DNA of 64,000 nucleotides from NCBI GenBank assembly GCA_031976175.1, contig DALYLR010000014.1, positions 13,082 to 77,081 of the forward strand. Direction: 5' to 3'. How positions within the stretch are numbered: position 1 is the first letter of the stretch; the number at the start of each line of letters is the position of its first letter. This document shows positions 9,124-17,505 of the stretch, in pieces. Source of the stretch: DMER01 sp003451645 (GTDB lineage Bacteria; Pseudomonadota; Alphaproteobacteria; Micropepsales; Micropepsaceae). The notes under the pieces were generated by a model. The model did no database searches. It was not told the DNA's origin and worked only from the letters and a program-made list of their open reading frames with translations. Both the position numbers and the translations under genes were made by a program.

Positions 9124-11748
9124 ATGAAAACCGAGACCGCGCCAATCATCCGCCGGGAAGACTACCAAGCCACCGCTTACGCCATTCGCACTGTGCATTT
9201 GGACTTTGATTTGCACCCAATCGCAACACGGGTGCACACGACGCTGGATGTCGAGGCGCGGTCGGCCGATGCGGGCGCTCTTGTCCTTCATGGGAAGCAC
9301 CTCAAACTCTTGACGCTCAAGGTCGACGGCCGCGCGCTCAGCGAGGCGGAGTATCAGCTTGGCGAGGAGACGCTCACCATTCTCCGCCCGCCATCGCGGT
9401 TCCGGCTTGAAAGCACGGTCGAAATCAACCCGCAAGGCAACACAGCCCTATCGGGCCTCTACACGTCGGACGGCATGTTTTGCACGCAATGTGAAGCCGA
9501 AGGCTTCCGCCGGATTACCTTTTACCTCGACCGGCCGGACATTATGGCTGTCTTCACATGCCGGATGGTCGCGGACCGCACGCTATATCCGGTTCTGCTC
9601 GCGAATGGGAACCCGGTCGCCCAAGGTTATTTGCCCGGCGGGCGCCATTTCGCAGAGTGGCACGACCCCTTCCCCAAGCCCGCTTATTTGTTCGCGCTGG
9701 TGGCTGGCGACCTCGCGCGCATTGGGGGCGAGTTTGTGTCGATGTCTGGGCGGCGGATTACGCTGGGCGTCTATGTAGATCGCGGCAATGAGCACAAGGC
9801 GGACTGGGCCCTGGACTCCCTCAAGCGCTCCATGCGCTGGGATGAGGAGGTCTTTGGCCGGGAATACGATCTCGATATTTTTAACATTGTCGCCGTAAGC
9901 GCCTTTAACTTTGGCGCCATGGAGAACAAGGGCCTCAACATCTTCAATGACAAGCTGGTGTTGGCGAGCCCTGACAGCGCAACCGACCAGGACTACGAGC
10001 TGATCGAATCAGTGGTGGCGCACGAGTATTTCCACAATTGGACTGGCAACAGGATCACCTGCCGGGACTGGTTCCAGCTGTGCCTGAAAGAGGGTCTGAC
10101 AGTCTACCGCGATCAGGAATTCTCCGCTGACCAGCGTTCCCGCGGCGTCCAGCGCATTATGGACGTGAAGTCCTTGCGCGCGCGCCAATTCCGTGAGGAT
10201 GGCGGCCCCCTCGCCCATCCAGTGCGGCCGGACAGCTATCAGACCATCGACAATTTCTATACTGCCACAGTCTACGAGAAGGGCGCTGAATTATGCCGGA
10301 TGCTGCATACCATTCTGGGTGCGGAAGGTTTCCGCAAAGGCATGGATCTTTACTTCCAACGCCATGATGGCACAGCGGCGACGGTTGAGGATTTTGCGAA
10401 GGCCTTTGAGGATGCGACCGGTTCTGATCTAACCCAATTCCGCCGCTGGTGGGCGCAAGCGGGCACCCCAACGGTCAAGGCTGAAGACCATTTCGACGCC
10501 TCAAGCCAGACCTACACCCTGACGCTGTCACAAGATACAAAGCCAACGCCCGGACAGCCGGACAAGCTGACCTTCCATATTCCGGTGCGGATCGGCCTTT
10601 TGGGCGGTCAAGGCCAAGATCTGGCGCTTCACATCGACGGACAGAACTCCGCGCGCGATGTCTTGATGCTGACCGAGAGCTCTCAGACATTCCGCTTCAA
10701 GTGCGTGACCGAGAAACCTGTTCCCTCAGTTAATCGCGGCTTTTCCGCCCCTGTGAATGTCGAGATCGCCTTGAGCGAGAAAGACCGGCAGTTCCTCCTG
10801 GCACGAGATTCCGACGCGTTTAACCGGTGGGATGCCGGCCAGCAATATGGCCGCGCGGTCCTCATCGAGATGGCACGCCAGGCGGCAGGCGGCGCAACAC
10901 CCAAGGTCAATGACGCCTTTGTCGAAGCCTTTTCCTACGCGCTGCGTGATGCACGCCGCGACCCCGAATTTGCGTCGCTGATGTTGATGCTGCCGATCAC
11001 GAGCGAGATCGTGCAGGCAATGGATGACGCGGACCCCGACGCGATTTTCGCAGCGCGCATGGCGCTGATGAAAGCGTTTGCCCAACGCTATCGGGGCCAG
11101 CTGGAAGAACTCTATCACGGTCTCAAGAGCAACGAGCCCTACAGTCCCAATCATGAGCAAGCAGGCAAGCGCAGTCTGCGAAACACCTGCCTACGCTATT
11201 TGACGCTTGAGGAAACCGCACAGGCCCGCACGCTTGCCGCACACCATTATAATGCTGCAGGCAACATGACCGACGCCATGGCGGGCCTTGCTATGCTCGC
11301 GGACATGGATGGAGTGGAACGCACAGAAGCGCTCGGTCATTTCGAAGCGCGCTGGCGCGACACGCCTCTGGTTCTGGACAAGTGGTTCTCGGTGCAAGCC
11401 CTTTCGTGCAGGACAGACACCTTGGCCTCTGTCAAAGCGCTCTGCGACCACCCGGCCTTCACCCGGACCAACCCCAACCGTGTCCGCTCCTTAACCGGGA
11501 CATTTGCCGCGAATGTCCTGCGGTTCAACGCCGGCGATGGTTCTGGCTATGACTTTGTGGCGTCGGAGATCCTGGCGGTTGATCCAATAAACCCACAAGT
11601 GGCTGCGCGCCTTGCCGGGGCATTTGAAGCCTGGCGTCGCTTTGAACCGAAACGGCGGGCCCATGCCAAAGCTGCCCTTGAGCGCATTGTTGCGGAACCA
11701 AGCCTTTCCACAAACACTCGCGAAATGGCGAGCCGCACCTTAGGCTAG
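9124..11748 (+). CDS. pepN: Aminopeptidase N, M1 zinc metallopeptidase
   Basis: An 874-residue M1-family aminopeptidase that removes N-terminal residues from peptides in the cytosol. The exopeptidase motif GAMENKGLNIF is present. The zinc site is HEYFH (His300, Glu301, His304) with the distal Glu323 in LKEGLTVYRDQEF; these positions match the E. coli PepN arrangement within three residues. Length and the C-terminal superhelical domain are normal for the proteobacterial alanyl aminopeptidase type. ATG 9124 gives MKTETAPIIRREDYQ, a typical PepN start; upstream in-frame codons overlap the previous gene and are rejected. There is no signal peptide. Confidence 0.96.
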   Translation: MKTETAPIIRREDYQATAYAIRTVHLDFDLHPIATRVHTTLDVEARSADAGALVLHGKHLKLLTLKVDGRALSEAEYQLGEETLTILRPPSRFRLESTVEINPQGNTALSGLYTSDGMFCTQCEAEGFRRITFYLDRPDIMAVFTCRMVADRTLYPVLLANGNPVAQGYLPGGRHFAEWHDPFPKPAYLFALVAGDLARIGGEFVSMSGRRITLGVYVDRGNEHKADWALDSLKRSMRWDEEVFGREYDLDIFNIVAVSAFNFGAMENKGLNIFNDKLVLASPDSATDQDYELIESVVAHEYFHNWTGNRITCRDWFQLCLKEGLTVYRDQEFSADQRSRGVQRIMDVKSLRARQFREDGGPLAHPVRPDSYQTIDNFYTATVYEKGAELCRMLHTILGAEGFRKGMDLYFQRHDGTAATVEDFAKAFEDATGSDLTQFRRWWAQAGTPTVKAEDHFDASSQTYTLTLSQDTKPTPGQPDKLTFHIPVRIGLLGGQGQDLALHIDGQNSARDVLMLTESSQTFRFKCVTEKPVPSVNRGFSAPVNVEIALSEKDRQFLLARDSDAFNRWDAGQQYGRAVLIEMARQAAGGATPKVNDAFVEAFSYALRDARRDPEFASLMLMLPITSEIVQAMDDADPDAIFAARMALMKAFAQRYRGQLEELYHGLKSNEPYSPNHEQAGKRSLRNTCLRYLTLEETAQARTLAAHHYNAAGNMTDAMAGLAMLADMDGVERTEALGHFEARWRDTPLVLDKWFSVQALSCRTDTLASVKALCDHPAFTRTNPNRVRSLTGTFAANVLRFNAGDGSGYDFVASEILAVDPINPQVAARLAGAFEAWRRFEPKRRAHAKAALERIVAEPSLSTNTREMASRTLG

Positions 11749-11825
11749 TTAAGTTCCCCACAAGATGTGGTGGACACACTAATGACAGGCCCAGTGCTTG
11801 AGAGATAATCCTCAGGGAACCGCAC

Positions 11826-11850
11826 GATTCGCAGCACAGCGTTGCGAATC
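11826..11850. repeat. Perfect 8-bp inverted repeat upstream of the histidine kinase gene
   Basis: GATTCGCA at 11826-11833 and TGCGAATC at 11843-11850 are exact inverted copies with a nine-base spacer. They lie about 45 bases before the histidine kinase start in the 146-base gap after pepN. No T-run follows, so this is not an obvious terminator. It may be an operator or an RNA hairpin in the leader; the function is unknown. Confidence 0.4.
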
Positions 11851-11894
11851 GACGGGGAAGTTTCATTGGGTTGGGTTTGGGAAGAGTGCAGGAC

Positions 11895-14453
11895 ATGTCC
11901 TTGACCGCGTCACCGGCATCGAGCCAAGAGCGCATGGCGGACCACCGATTGCCGAAACTTGCAGGACGGCAGGCCCCGCGCAAAACGGTGTTCAGCACAG
12001 GCCCCACACGCTGGGTGGTTGTTGGGACCGTCTTGAGCATTCTATCGATAGCGGCCGCTGCGGGCCTGCAAATCCGCAAAGACCACGCAGCCGCCTTAAC
12101 CTATGCAGAGACGCAAGCCAGTACCGTCATCGCCACAATGGCGGGGGCCTTGTCAGCCGATCTGCGCAACCGCCTGCAGCGTAGCGCGCGATTGCTTCCT
12201 CGCCTGGGCCTTGCGGGCCTGCAGGACGCAGACCCTGCAATTGGCCACGCACTGAAGGTGCGTTCGGATGGCTACATCCTTGAGGATCGGTCAGGGCTTA
12301 TTGCGGATGGGCGGCAGCTGACGAACATGGCGTTGATCCAAACGGCCATCGCAAGCCGGCACGGCATGGCTGCCGGCCGCCTAAACGAAGTGGGCTACAC
12401 TCAAGGAATGTTGGGTTTGGTAACGCGATTGCCAACCCAAGGCGAAGCGCTCCTTTTGATCATAAAGCCTGAGGCGCTAAGTGAAGTGCTTGGCGCGGGC
12501 CTGGCGAACCGTCCGGAATCGATACTGCTCGCCGATGCAAAGGCAAGACTGATCGCGAGCAGTTCAGGAACACCGAGCTGGGCGGCCCAAGTCCTAGACG
12601 ATTTGCCCGCCAAAACAGCCCTGAGGCCCAACGTCACTTACGTAAATCGACTTGACGGCGCGAGCGTCTTGGCGGCAATCGCGCCCGTTCCTGGCTTTGA
12701 TGTAAGCGTGATCTCCTTTGCGCGGGCCAGCGCAAAGCTGGATGGCTGGATATCCTCTTTGCCACTCTATTCCATCATGTTGCTTGGACCCAGTTTGTTG
12801 GGCGCGGGTCTCGCTTGGGCGCTGCTCAATCAGATTGAGCGGCGCACTAGGGTCGACTCGCTGCTGCGGCGTACAGAAGAGCGCTTCGAACTGGCGATCG
12901 CTGGCGCACGGTGCGGCATTTGGGATTGGGACCTTCGTTCGGATAGAATCTACTGGTCAGGCGCGATGCAGCAATTGCTTGGCCGTGGCCGGACTGCAGG
13001 CGCCAAAACCCGGGCTCAAATCATGGATCTTGTCCACCCTGAAGACCGGGCGGTGCTGGACGAGATCCGCGCCAGCATCCAGGGCGGCGAGACCGTGATC
13101 GACAAAGTCATGCGGTTCAAACATGCGGACGGTTACGACATCGCGGTGCGGTTGCGCGGCCAAATCCATTATGGCGTTCTTGCGCATACCGAACGTCTGA
13201 TGGCCGTCGCGATGGATGTCTCCGATCAACAAGCTGCCATATCGGCGCGCAGTGAAGCCAAACAACGGCTTCGGGAAGCGGTTGATGCTGCAGCGGAATC
13301 TTTCGCATTGTGGGATGCGGATGGCGGGCTCGTGATGGCCAATCGCCAATTTCTGACCTTCTATGGCATTGACGAGGTTCGCGCGGGCGAAAGCGAGGTT
13401 GACGTGCTTGCACGTGCACACCTGCGTCCAGAACCGCATGCAGCCGCGGAGACGTTGCGCCAAACCCATGTTGGCGTAGGCGACGGCGAAATCGCCCTTG
13501 AGAAGGCGGGATCGCGCTGGCTGTTGGTGCGCGCGCGCGGACTGGCGGGGGGCGGCCGTGTCGTCGTCGCGACAGACATTACCGCCCTTAAACTCCAAGA
13601 AGACGAACTGGTACGCCGGGAAAGCGAGTTATCTAGAACGGTCGCTGAACTGGAATCGTCTCGTCGCCTGATGCAAACACAGGCTGCTGAGATGAGCGAT
13701 CTCATGCAGAAATTCGAGGCGGAGAAGACCAAGGCCGAAGGCGCCAACCGCGCCAAGTCAGAATTTCTGGCCAATATGAGCCACGAGTTGCGCACGCCCC
13801 TGAACGCCATTCTTGGTTTTTCCGATGTGATGCGTAATGCCGTGTTCGGGCCTCTGCCAGGGAAGTACTCGGAATACGCCAATGACATTCATCGCTCCGG
13901 CCAGCACCTTCTTGACTTGGTCAACGACATTTTGGCCATGGCCAAGATCGAGGCCGGCAAACTGAAACTGGAGCTTGCCCCGGTCGACGTACCACAAATC
14001 ATTTCCGATGCTGTGCACGCCGCTGAACCGGAAGCGCGCGCCAAGCGCCTGCCGATTACCATTGCTGCCGATGGCATGGCATCGGTGCTGGCAGACCGCC
14101 GTGCGGTCAAGCAGGTCCTCATGAACCTGCTTTCCAATGCCATAAAGTTCACACCTGCCGGCGGCGCTATCACGGTGGCCGCCGCAGAATTGGACGGCGA
14201 GGTGCGCGTGAGCGTCACCGATACTGGGGTTGGAATCCCGACAGAAGAGTTGCAGCGGGTCGTCAAACCCTTTGAGCGCTTAAGCCCCGTCAAAATAAAC
14301 CGGCAAGGCGGTGCGGGTTTGGGTCTTGCCGTGTCCAAAGCGCTCGTAGACCTACACCAAGGCGAACTCAGCATCGACAGCAAGGTCGGCGCCGGCACAT
14401 GTGTGAGTTTCACCTTGCCGCTCGCGCCTCATCAGTCCGCGACGGCGGCATGA
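11895..14453 (+). CDS. Membrane PAS-domain sensor histidine kinase (PleC/DivJ-like)
   Basis: An 852-residue sensor kinase. TM1 (WVVVGTVLSILSIAAAAGLQI) and TM2 (YSIMLLGPSLLGAGLAWALL) flank a periplasmic region of about 240 residues. Two PAS-like domains follow (ERFELAIAGARCGIWDWDL and ESFALWDADGGLVMANRQF), then a coiled coil, a HisKA box with phospho-acceptor His630 in HELRTPLNAILGFSDVM, and the ATPase N, G1 and G2 boxes (LMNLLSNAIKFTP, DTGVGIP, GAGLGLAVSKALVDLH). I use ATG 11895 because GGGAAGAG precedes it by about nine bases. It overlaps the Hpt gene by ATGA and lies upstream of pel, so control of Pel production is the leading inference; the signal sensed is unknown. Confidence 0.9.
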   Translation: MSLTASPASSQERMADHRLPKLAGRQAPRKTVFSTGPTRWVVVGTVLSILSIAAAAGLQIRKDHAAALTYAETQASTVIATMAGALSADLRNRLQRSARLLPRLGLAGLQDADPAIGHALKVRSDGYILEDRSGLIADGRQLTNMALIQTAIASRHGMAAGRLNEVGYTQGMLGLVTRLPTQGEALLLIIKPEALSEVLGAGLANRPESILLADAKARLIASSSGTPSWAAQVLDDLPAKTALRPNVTYVNRLDGASVLAAIAPVPGFDVSVISFARASAKLDGWISSLPLYSIMLLGPSLLGAGLAWALLNQIERRTRVDSLLRRTEERFELAIAGARCGIWDWDLRSDRIYWSGAMQQLLGRGRTAGAKTRAQIMDLVHPEDRAVLDEIRASIQGGETVIDKVMRFKHADGYDIAVRLRGQIHYGVLAHTERLMAVAMDVSDQQAAISARSEAKQRLREAVDAAAESFALWDADGGLVMANRQFLTFYGIDEVRAGESEVDVLARAHLRPEPHAAAETLRQTHVGVGDGEIALEKAGSRWLLVRARGLAGGGRVVVATDITALKLQEDELVRRESELSRTVAELESSRRLMQTQAAEMSDLMQKFEAEKTKAEGANRAKSEFLANMSHELRTPLNAILGFSDVMRNAVFGPLPGKYSEYANDIHRSGQHLLDLVNDILAMAKIEAGKLKLELAPVDVPQIISDAVHAAEPEARAKRLPITIAADGMASVLADRRAVKQVLMNLLSNAIKFTPAGGAITVAAAELDGEVRVSVTDTGVGIPTEELQRVVKPFERLSPVKINRQGGAGLGLAVSKALVDLHQGELSIDSKVGAGTCVSFTLPLAPHQSATAA

Positions 14454-14785
14454 CGAGCCACGACCTTGAAGCATTGGAGCGCCTTCTTGACCGCGACACT
14501 GTCCGGCGCATGGCAGAAATTTTTTGCCAGCAATGGGGATTGGCAAGGCCAGAATTTGCAGACGTCTCAACGGCCGCCAATTTCGAGGCTTTGCGAAGGC
14601 AGGCGCACGATCTAGTTACCAGCGCGGGCTCGCTCGGTTTTGCGGACCTCGCAGACCAGGCTCGTCAAATGGAGCAAGCCTTACTTGCAAGCGACTTCGA
14701 AGCGGCCCAATCACTTATGGGCAATGTTATTCCCTTGGCGAACGACGCCACAGCCTCTTTAAACAGACGTTATGGCCCCTTTTAG
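14450..14785 (+). CDS. Histidine phosphotransfer (Hpt) domain protein
   Basis: A 111-residue all-helical protein carrying the Hpt signature RRQAHDLVTSAGSLGFADLA; the predicted phospho-acceptor is His53. The arrangement AH-L--SAG-LG is typical, with one departure: the usual lysine (HxLK) is replaced by valine (HDLV). It lacks any other domain. The start codon overlaps the kinase stop as ATGA, and the single-domain receiver follows 46 bases later. Together they make a compact three-protein phosphorelay. The expected role is to shuttle phosphate between the kinase and the receiver, or to drain it. Confidence 0.8.
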   Translation: MTSHDLEALERLLDRDTVRRMAEIFCQQWGLARPEFADVSTAANFEALRRQAHDLVTSAGSLGFADLADQARQMEQALLASDFEAAQSLMGNVIPLANDATASLNRRYGPF

Positions 14786-14831
14786 GACTTCTGCGCCATG
14801 ATCCTGCAGCCAACACGCAGGAAGGTCATAA

Positions 14832-15200
14832 ATGTCGAAGTCGGTTCTGATTGTCGAAGATAACGCTTTGGTGATTGAAATGTACCGGAGCGCGTTGCGG
14901 ACCCTCGACGTTGATGTGTTTGAGGCGCGAAATGGGCAAGATGCGTTAACGCTTGCCGCCAAGCATCAGCCCGATTTGGTTCTCATGGACATTCTGCTCC
15001 CTGGCGATTCCGGCTACGACGTCTTGAAGCAAATGCGTGCGAGCCCGGGAGGCGGCCATCCCGTCGTTCTTGCCGTCACCACTGCGGCCACTAAAGCCGA
15101 CGCCGCAAAGGTGGCCAACGCAGGTTTTAACGGTTTGATACCAAAGCCAATCAATATCCAAAACTTTATCGAAACGGTCCGGCGCAATCTGGCCGGTTAA
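14832..15200 (+). CDS. Single-domain response regulator (DivK/CheY-like)
   Basis: A 122-residue receiver with no output domain. The phospho-acceptor is Asp53 in LVLMDILLPGDSGYDVL, the acidic pair is in IVEDN near the N-terminus, the switch threonine is in AVTTAA and the conserved lysine is in IPKPIN. Sequence and length resemble DivK-type regulators that act by binding partner proteins. It is the third gene of the kinase-Hpt-receiver unit, and the next gene downstream is pelA. With no DNA-binding domain it would act by protein contact, possibly on a Pel protein or another regulator (inference). Confidence 0.88.
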   Translation: MSKSVLIVEDNALVIEMYRSALRTLDVDVFEARNGQDALTLAAKHQPDLVLMDILLPGDSGYDVLKQMRASPGGGHPVVLAVTTAATKADAAKVANAGFNGLIPKPINIQNFIETVRRNLAG

Positions 15201-15265
15201 CCGGTTGCTATGGATTACAAATCCTTGCCGGCTTAACGCCAACGCAAGGGACATCTGACAATGAT

Positions 15266-15296
15266 CCGCATAAAGAGCACCTTTTTGCGGATTTTT
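15266..15296 (+). terminator. Terminator-like hairpin at the start of the pel operon
   Basis: CCGCATAAAG (15266-15275) pairs with CTTTTTGCGG (15281-15290) with a single T-T mismatch and a five-base loop, followed directly by ATTTTT. It sits between the receiver gene and pelA, and overlaps the proposed pelA start region. It could end transcription of the phosphorelay unit, or act as an attenuator for pel. A single mismatch and a short U-run make it moderate in strength. Confidence 0.55.
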
Positions 15297-17505
15297 GCAC
15301 TTGAAGCCCTTCCTCGCAGCGCTTATTTGCCTTGTAACCGCCAGTGTGGTTCAGGCCGGATCGCCACAAACCGAGCCACGGGTCATCATTGGTGTCCATG
15401 ATCTGGAACCAAACACGCCATTGCACACGACCTACTTGGCGAGCATGGCCGAATTCCCGTTAAACCATTTGGGTCTGGAATTGGAGGCGCACAATGCCCG
15501 CGCCGCCCTTCCCGACCTAGGCCATCGCCAGGATGTGCGCGGGATCATGATTTGGTTTGCCGGTGCGGAGAAAGTTAGGCCCGAACCATTTTATGATTGG
15601 GTTGAGCGCGCGGCGGCCAAAGGTTTGCCCATTCTGGTTATGGGCCCTCTGCCCGGAAACGATGCGACGCCAAGCACTAGCCCCAACCGCCTTTTGAACG
15701 CCATCGGCCTCCACAACAGGGGAGGTTATCGCGCCATTGCCTATGATCTGGCCCCGGTCCTAAAGGACAAGGACATTGTCGAATTTGAACGGGGTCTCCC
15801 GCAACCGCTTATCCCTCTCGAGATGATTTCGGCGACGGAGCCCGGTGCCCGGCCCCATCTCGTCTTGCAGCGAAACGCCGACACAAAGGCGCAAACGATG
15901 GCGGTGGTTAGCACGTCGAAAGGCGCTTATGTGGCACCTGGCTACTCTCATTTTGAAGACCGCAGTGGCGCTTGGAAAGCCTGGATCATCAACCCTTTCG
16001 CACTATTCCGGGATACATACCGCACCCAGATGCTTCCAATGGCGGACACCTCAACCGAAATGGGACGGCGCATCTATTACAGCCACATTGATGGCGACGG
16101 CTGGAACAGCATTTCCGAAGTGGATGCTTATGCAAAACAGGGAGTTCCCGCGGCCGAAGTAATTTTGCGGGACGTGGCGATGAGGTTTCCTGACCTGCCC
16201 CTAACGGTGGCGCCTATTGCTGCAGACCTCGATCCTGACTGGGTGGGCAACGCCCGCGCACAAGACATCGCGCGCGCTTTCTTTGCGCTGCCTCATGTGG
16301 AGGCTGGCTCACATACATACACACATCCCTTTGAGTGGGGATTTTTCGGGCCAGGCTATACAGGCTCCAGCGAACTGCCATTTTTGAAGCGGTACATCAA
16401 AGCCAAGGTCGACCCAAAAGCGCACCTCGATGCCAAAGCGGCAAATCGCAAGCTCATCTTTCCTTATGATGTGCCTCGTGCTTATGGGGCCATACCCTTT
16501 GACATCAACTTCGAGGTAAGCGGATCAATCTCCTATATCAGCCAATTCCTGCCCGCAGGTAAGCGCCTCAGCATCATGCAATGGTCGGGCGATACATTAG
16601 TCTTTCCGGAGGCGCTAAACGCTGCCGCTCGCGCCAATGTGCTGAATATCAACGGCCGGGCGAGCCGCTTTGATGGGGACTTTCCATCCTACACCAATGT
16701 CATGCCTGTGGGGGAGCGTAGCGGCAAGAATGTCCGCATCTATGCAAGCCACGCCAACGAAAATGAATATACCGCCCTCTGGCAAGGCCGGTACTTTGGC
16801 TTCCGCTATCTTGTCAAATCGCTGCAGAACACCGAGACGCCTCGGCGTGTGAAACCAGCAAACGTCTATTATCACATGTATTCCGGTGAGAAGCAGGCCT
16901 CCTTGCGCGCGCTTTTGGAAGTGCTCAACTATGTGCAGGCACAGGAAATCACGCCGGTCACAACATCGCATTATGCGGCCATCGCACGAGGGTTCTTCGC
17001 CGTCTCACTTGTAAGGGAAGGTCATCTGCGCTGGCGCATACGCGACCGCGGTGCTTTGAACACATTGCGTTTTGATGACGCCAACGCCGTGCAAGTGGAC
17101 TATGAGAAGTCCTCTGGCATTGTAGGTCACCGACACACCCAAGGGTCGCTCTATGTGACGCTGGACGCCGCGGTCCAAGAACCGCTGATCGCACTTATCA
17201 ATGCAGTTGCCCTCGTGGTCCGCCGCCCGGTCCTCTCGCATTCACGCTGGCGGCTGACAGACGCGCAGCACACAGACGGTAAGAGCACGCTGCGCAGCGA
17301 AGGCTTTGGTCCGGGCGAGATGGCTTGGCACCTGCCACCCCATTCAAAAGCCACTTTCACCTGGAGACCGGACAGAGGCGATCCGCAAACCATCAAGGTA
17401 AGTACGGATTCGGATGGCGTCCTCCGTATACGGATCCCAGCGAGTGGCTATAACAAGGGTATGCTGACGATCACCTATTCAAAGCCAGCGGAGGTCACAC
17501 AGTGA
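15295..17505 (+). CDS. pelA: PelA-like polysaccharide deacetylase lacking the hydrolase domain
   Basis: A periplasmic protein of about 736 residues resembling the C-terminal three quarters of Pseudomonas PelA. It has a signal peptide (PFLAALICLVTASVVQAG), a flavodoxin-like region (VIIGVHDLEPNTPL through LPILVMGPLPGND), then the deacetylase domain with the metal/catalytic pair Asp266 and Asp268 in YSHIDGDGWNS and His340 and His344 in GSHTYTHPFEW. Spacing matches the PelA pattern D-x-D ... H-x3-H. The roughly 250-residue N-terminal glycoside hydrolase domain of Pseudomonas PelA is absent. In the annotated frame the start must be TTG (15295 or 15301). A well-spaced AAGGGA precedes ATG 15261 in another frame, so the 5' end may hide a one-base frameshift in a T-run. 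Confidence 0.82.
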   Translation: MHLKPFLAALICLVTASVVQAGSPQTEPRVIIGVHDLEPNTPLHTTYLASMAEFPLNHLGLELEAHNARAALPDLGHRQDVRGIMIWFAGAEKVRPEPFYDWVERAAAKGLPILVMGPLPGNDATPSTSPNRLLNAIGLHNRGGYRAIAYDLAPVLKDKDIVEFERGLPQPLIPLEMISATEPGARPHLVLQRNADTKAQTMAVVSTSKGAYVAPGYSHFEDRSGAWKAWIINPFALFRDTYRTQMLPMADTSTEMGRRIYYSHIDGDGWNSISEVDAYAKQGVPAAEVILRDVAMRFPDLPLTVAPIAADLDPDWVGNARAQDIARAFFALPHVEAGSHTYTHPFEWGFFGPGYTGSSELPFLKRYIKAKVDPKAHLDAKAANRKLIFPYDVPRAYGAIPFDINFEVSGSISYISQFLPAGKRLSIMQWSGDTLVFPEALNAAARANVLNINGRASRFDGDFPSYTNVMPVGERSGKNVRIYASHANENEYTALWQGRYFGFRYLVKSLQNTETPRRVKPANVYYHMYSGEKQASLRALLEVLNYVQAQEITPVTTSHYAAIARGFFAVSLVREGHLRWRIRDRGALNTLRFDDANAVQVDYEKSSGIVGHRHTQGSLYVTLDAAVQEPLIALINAVALVVRRPVLSHSRWRLTDAQHTDGKSTLRSEGFGPGEMAWHLPPHSKATFTWRPDRGDPQTIKVSTDSDGVLRIRIPASGYNKGMLTITYSKPAEVTQ

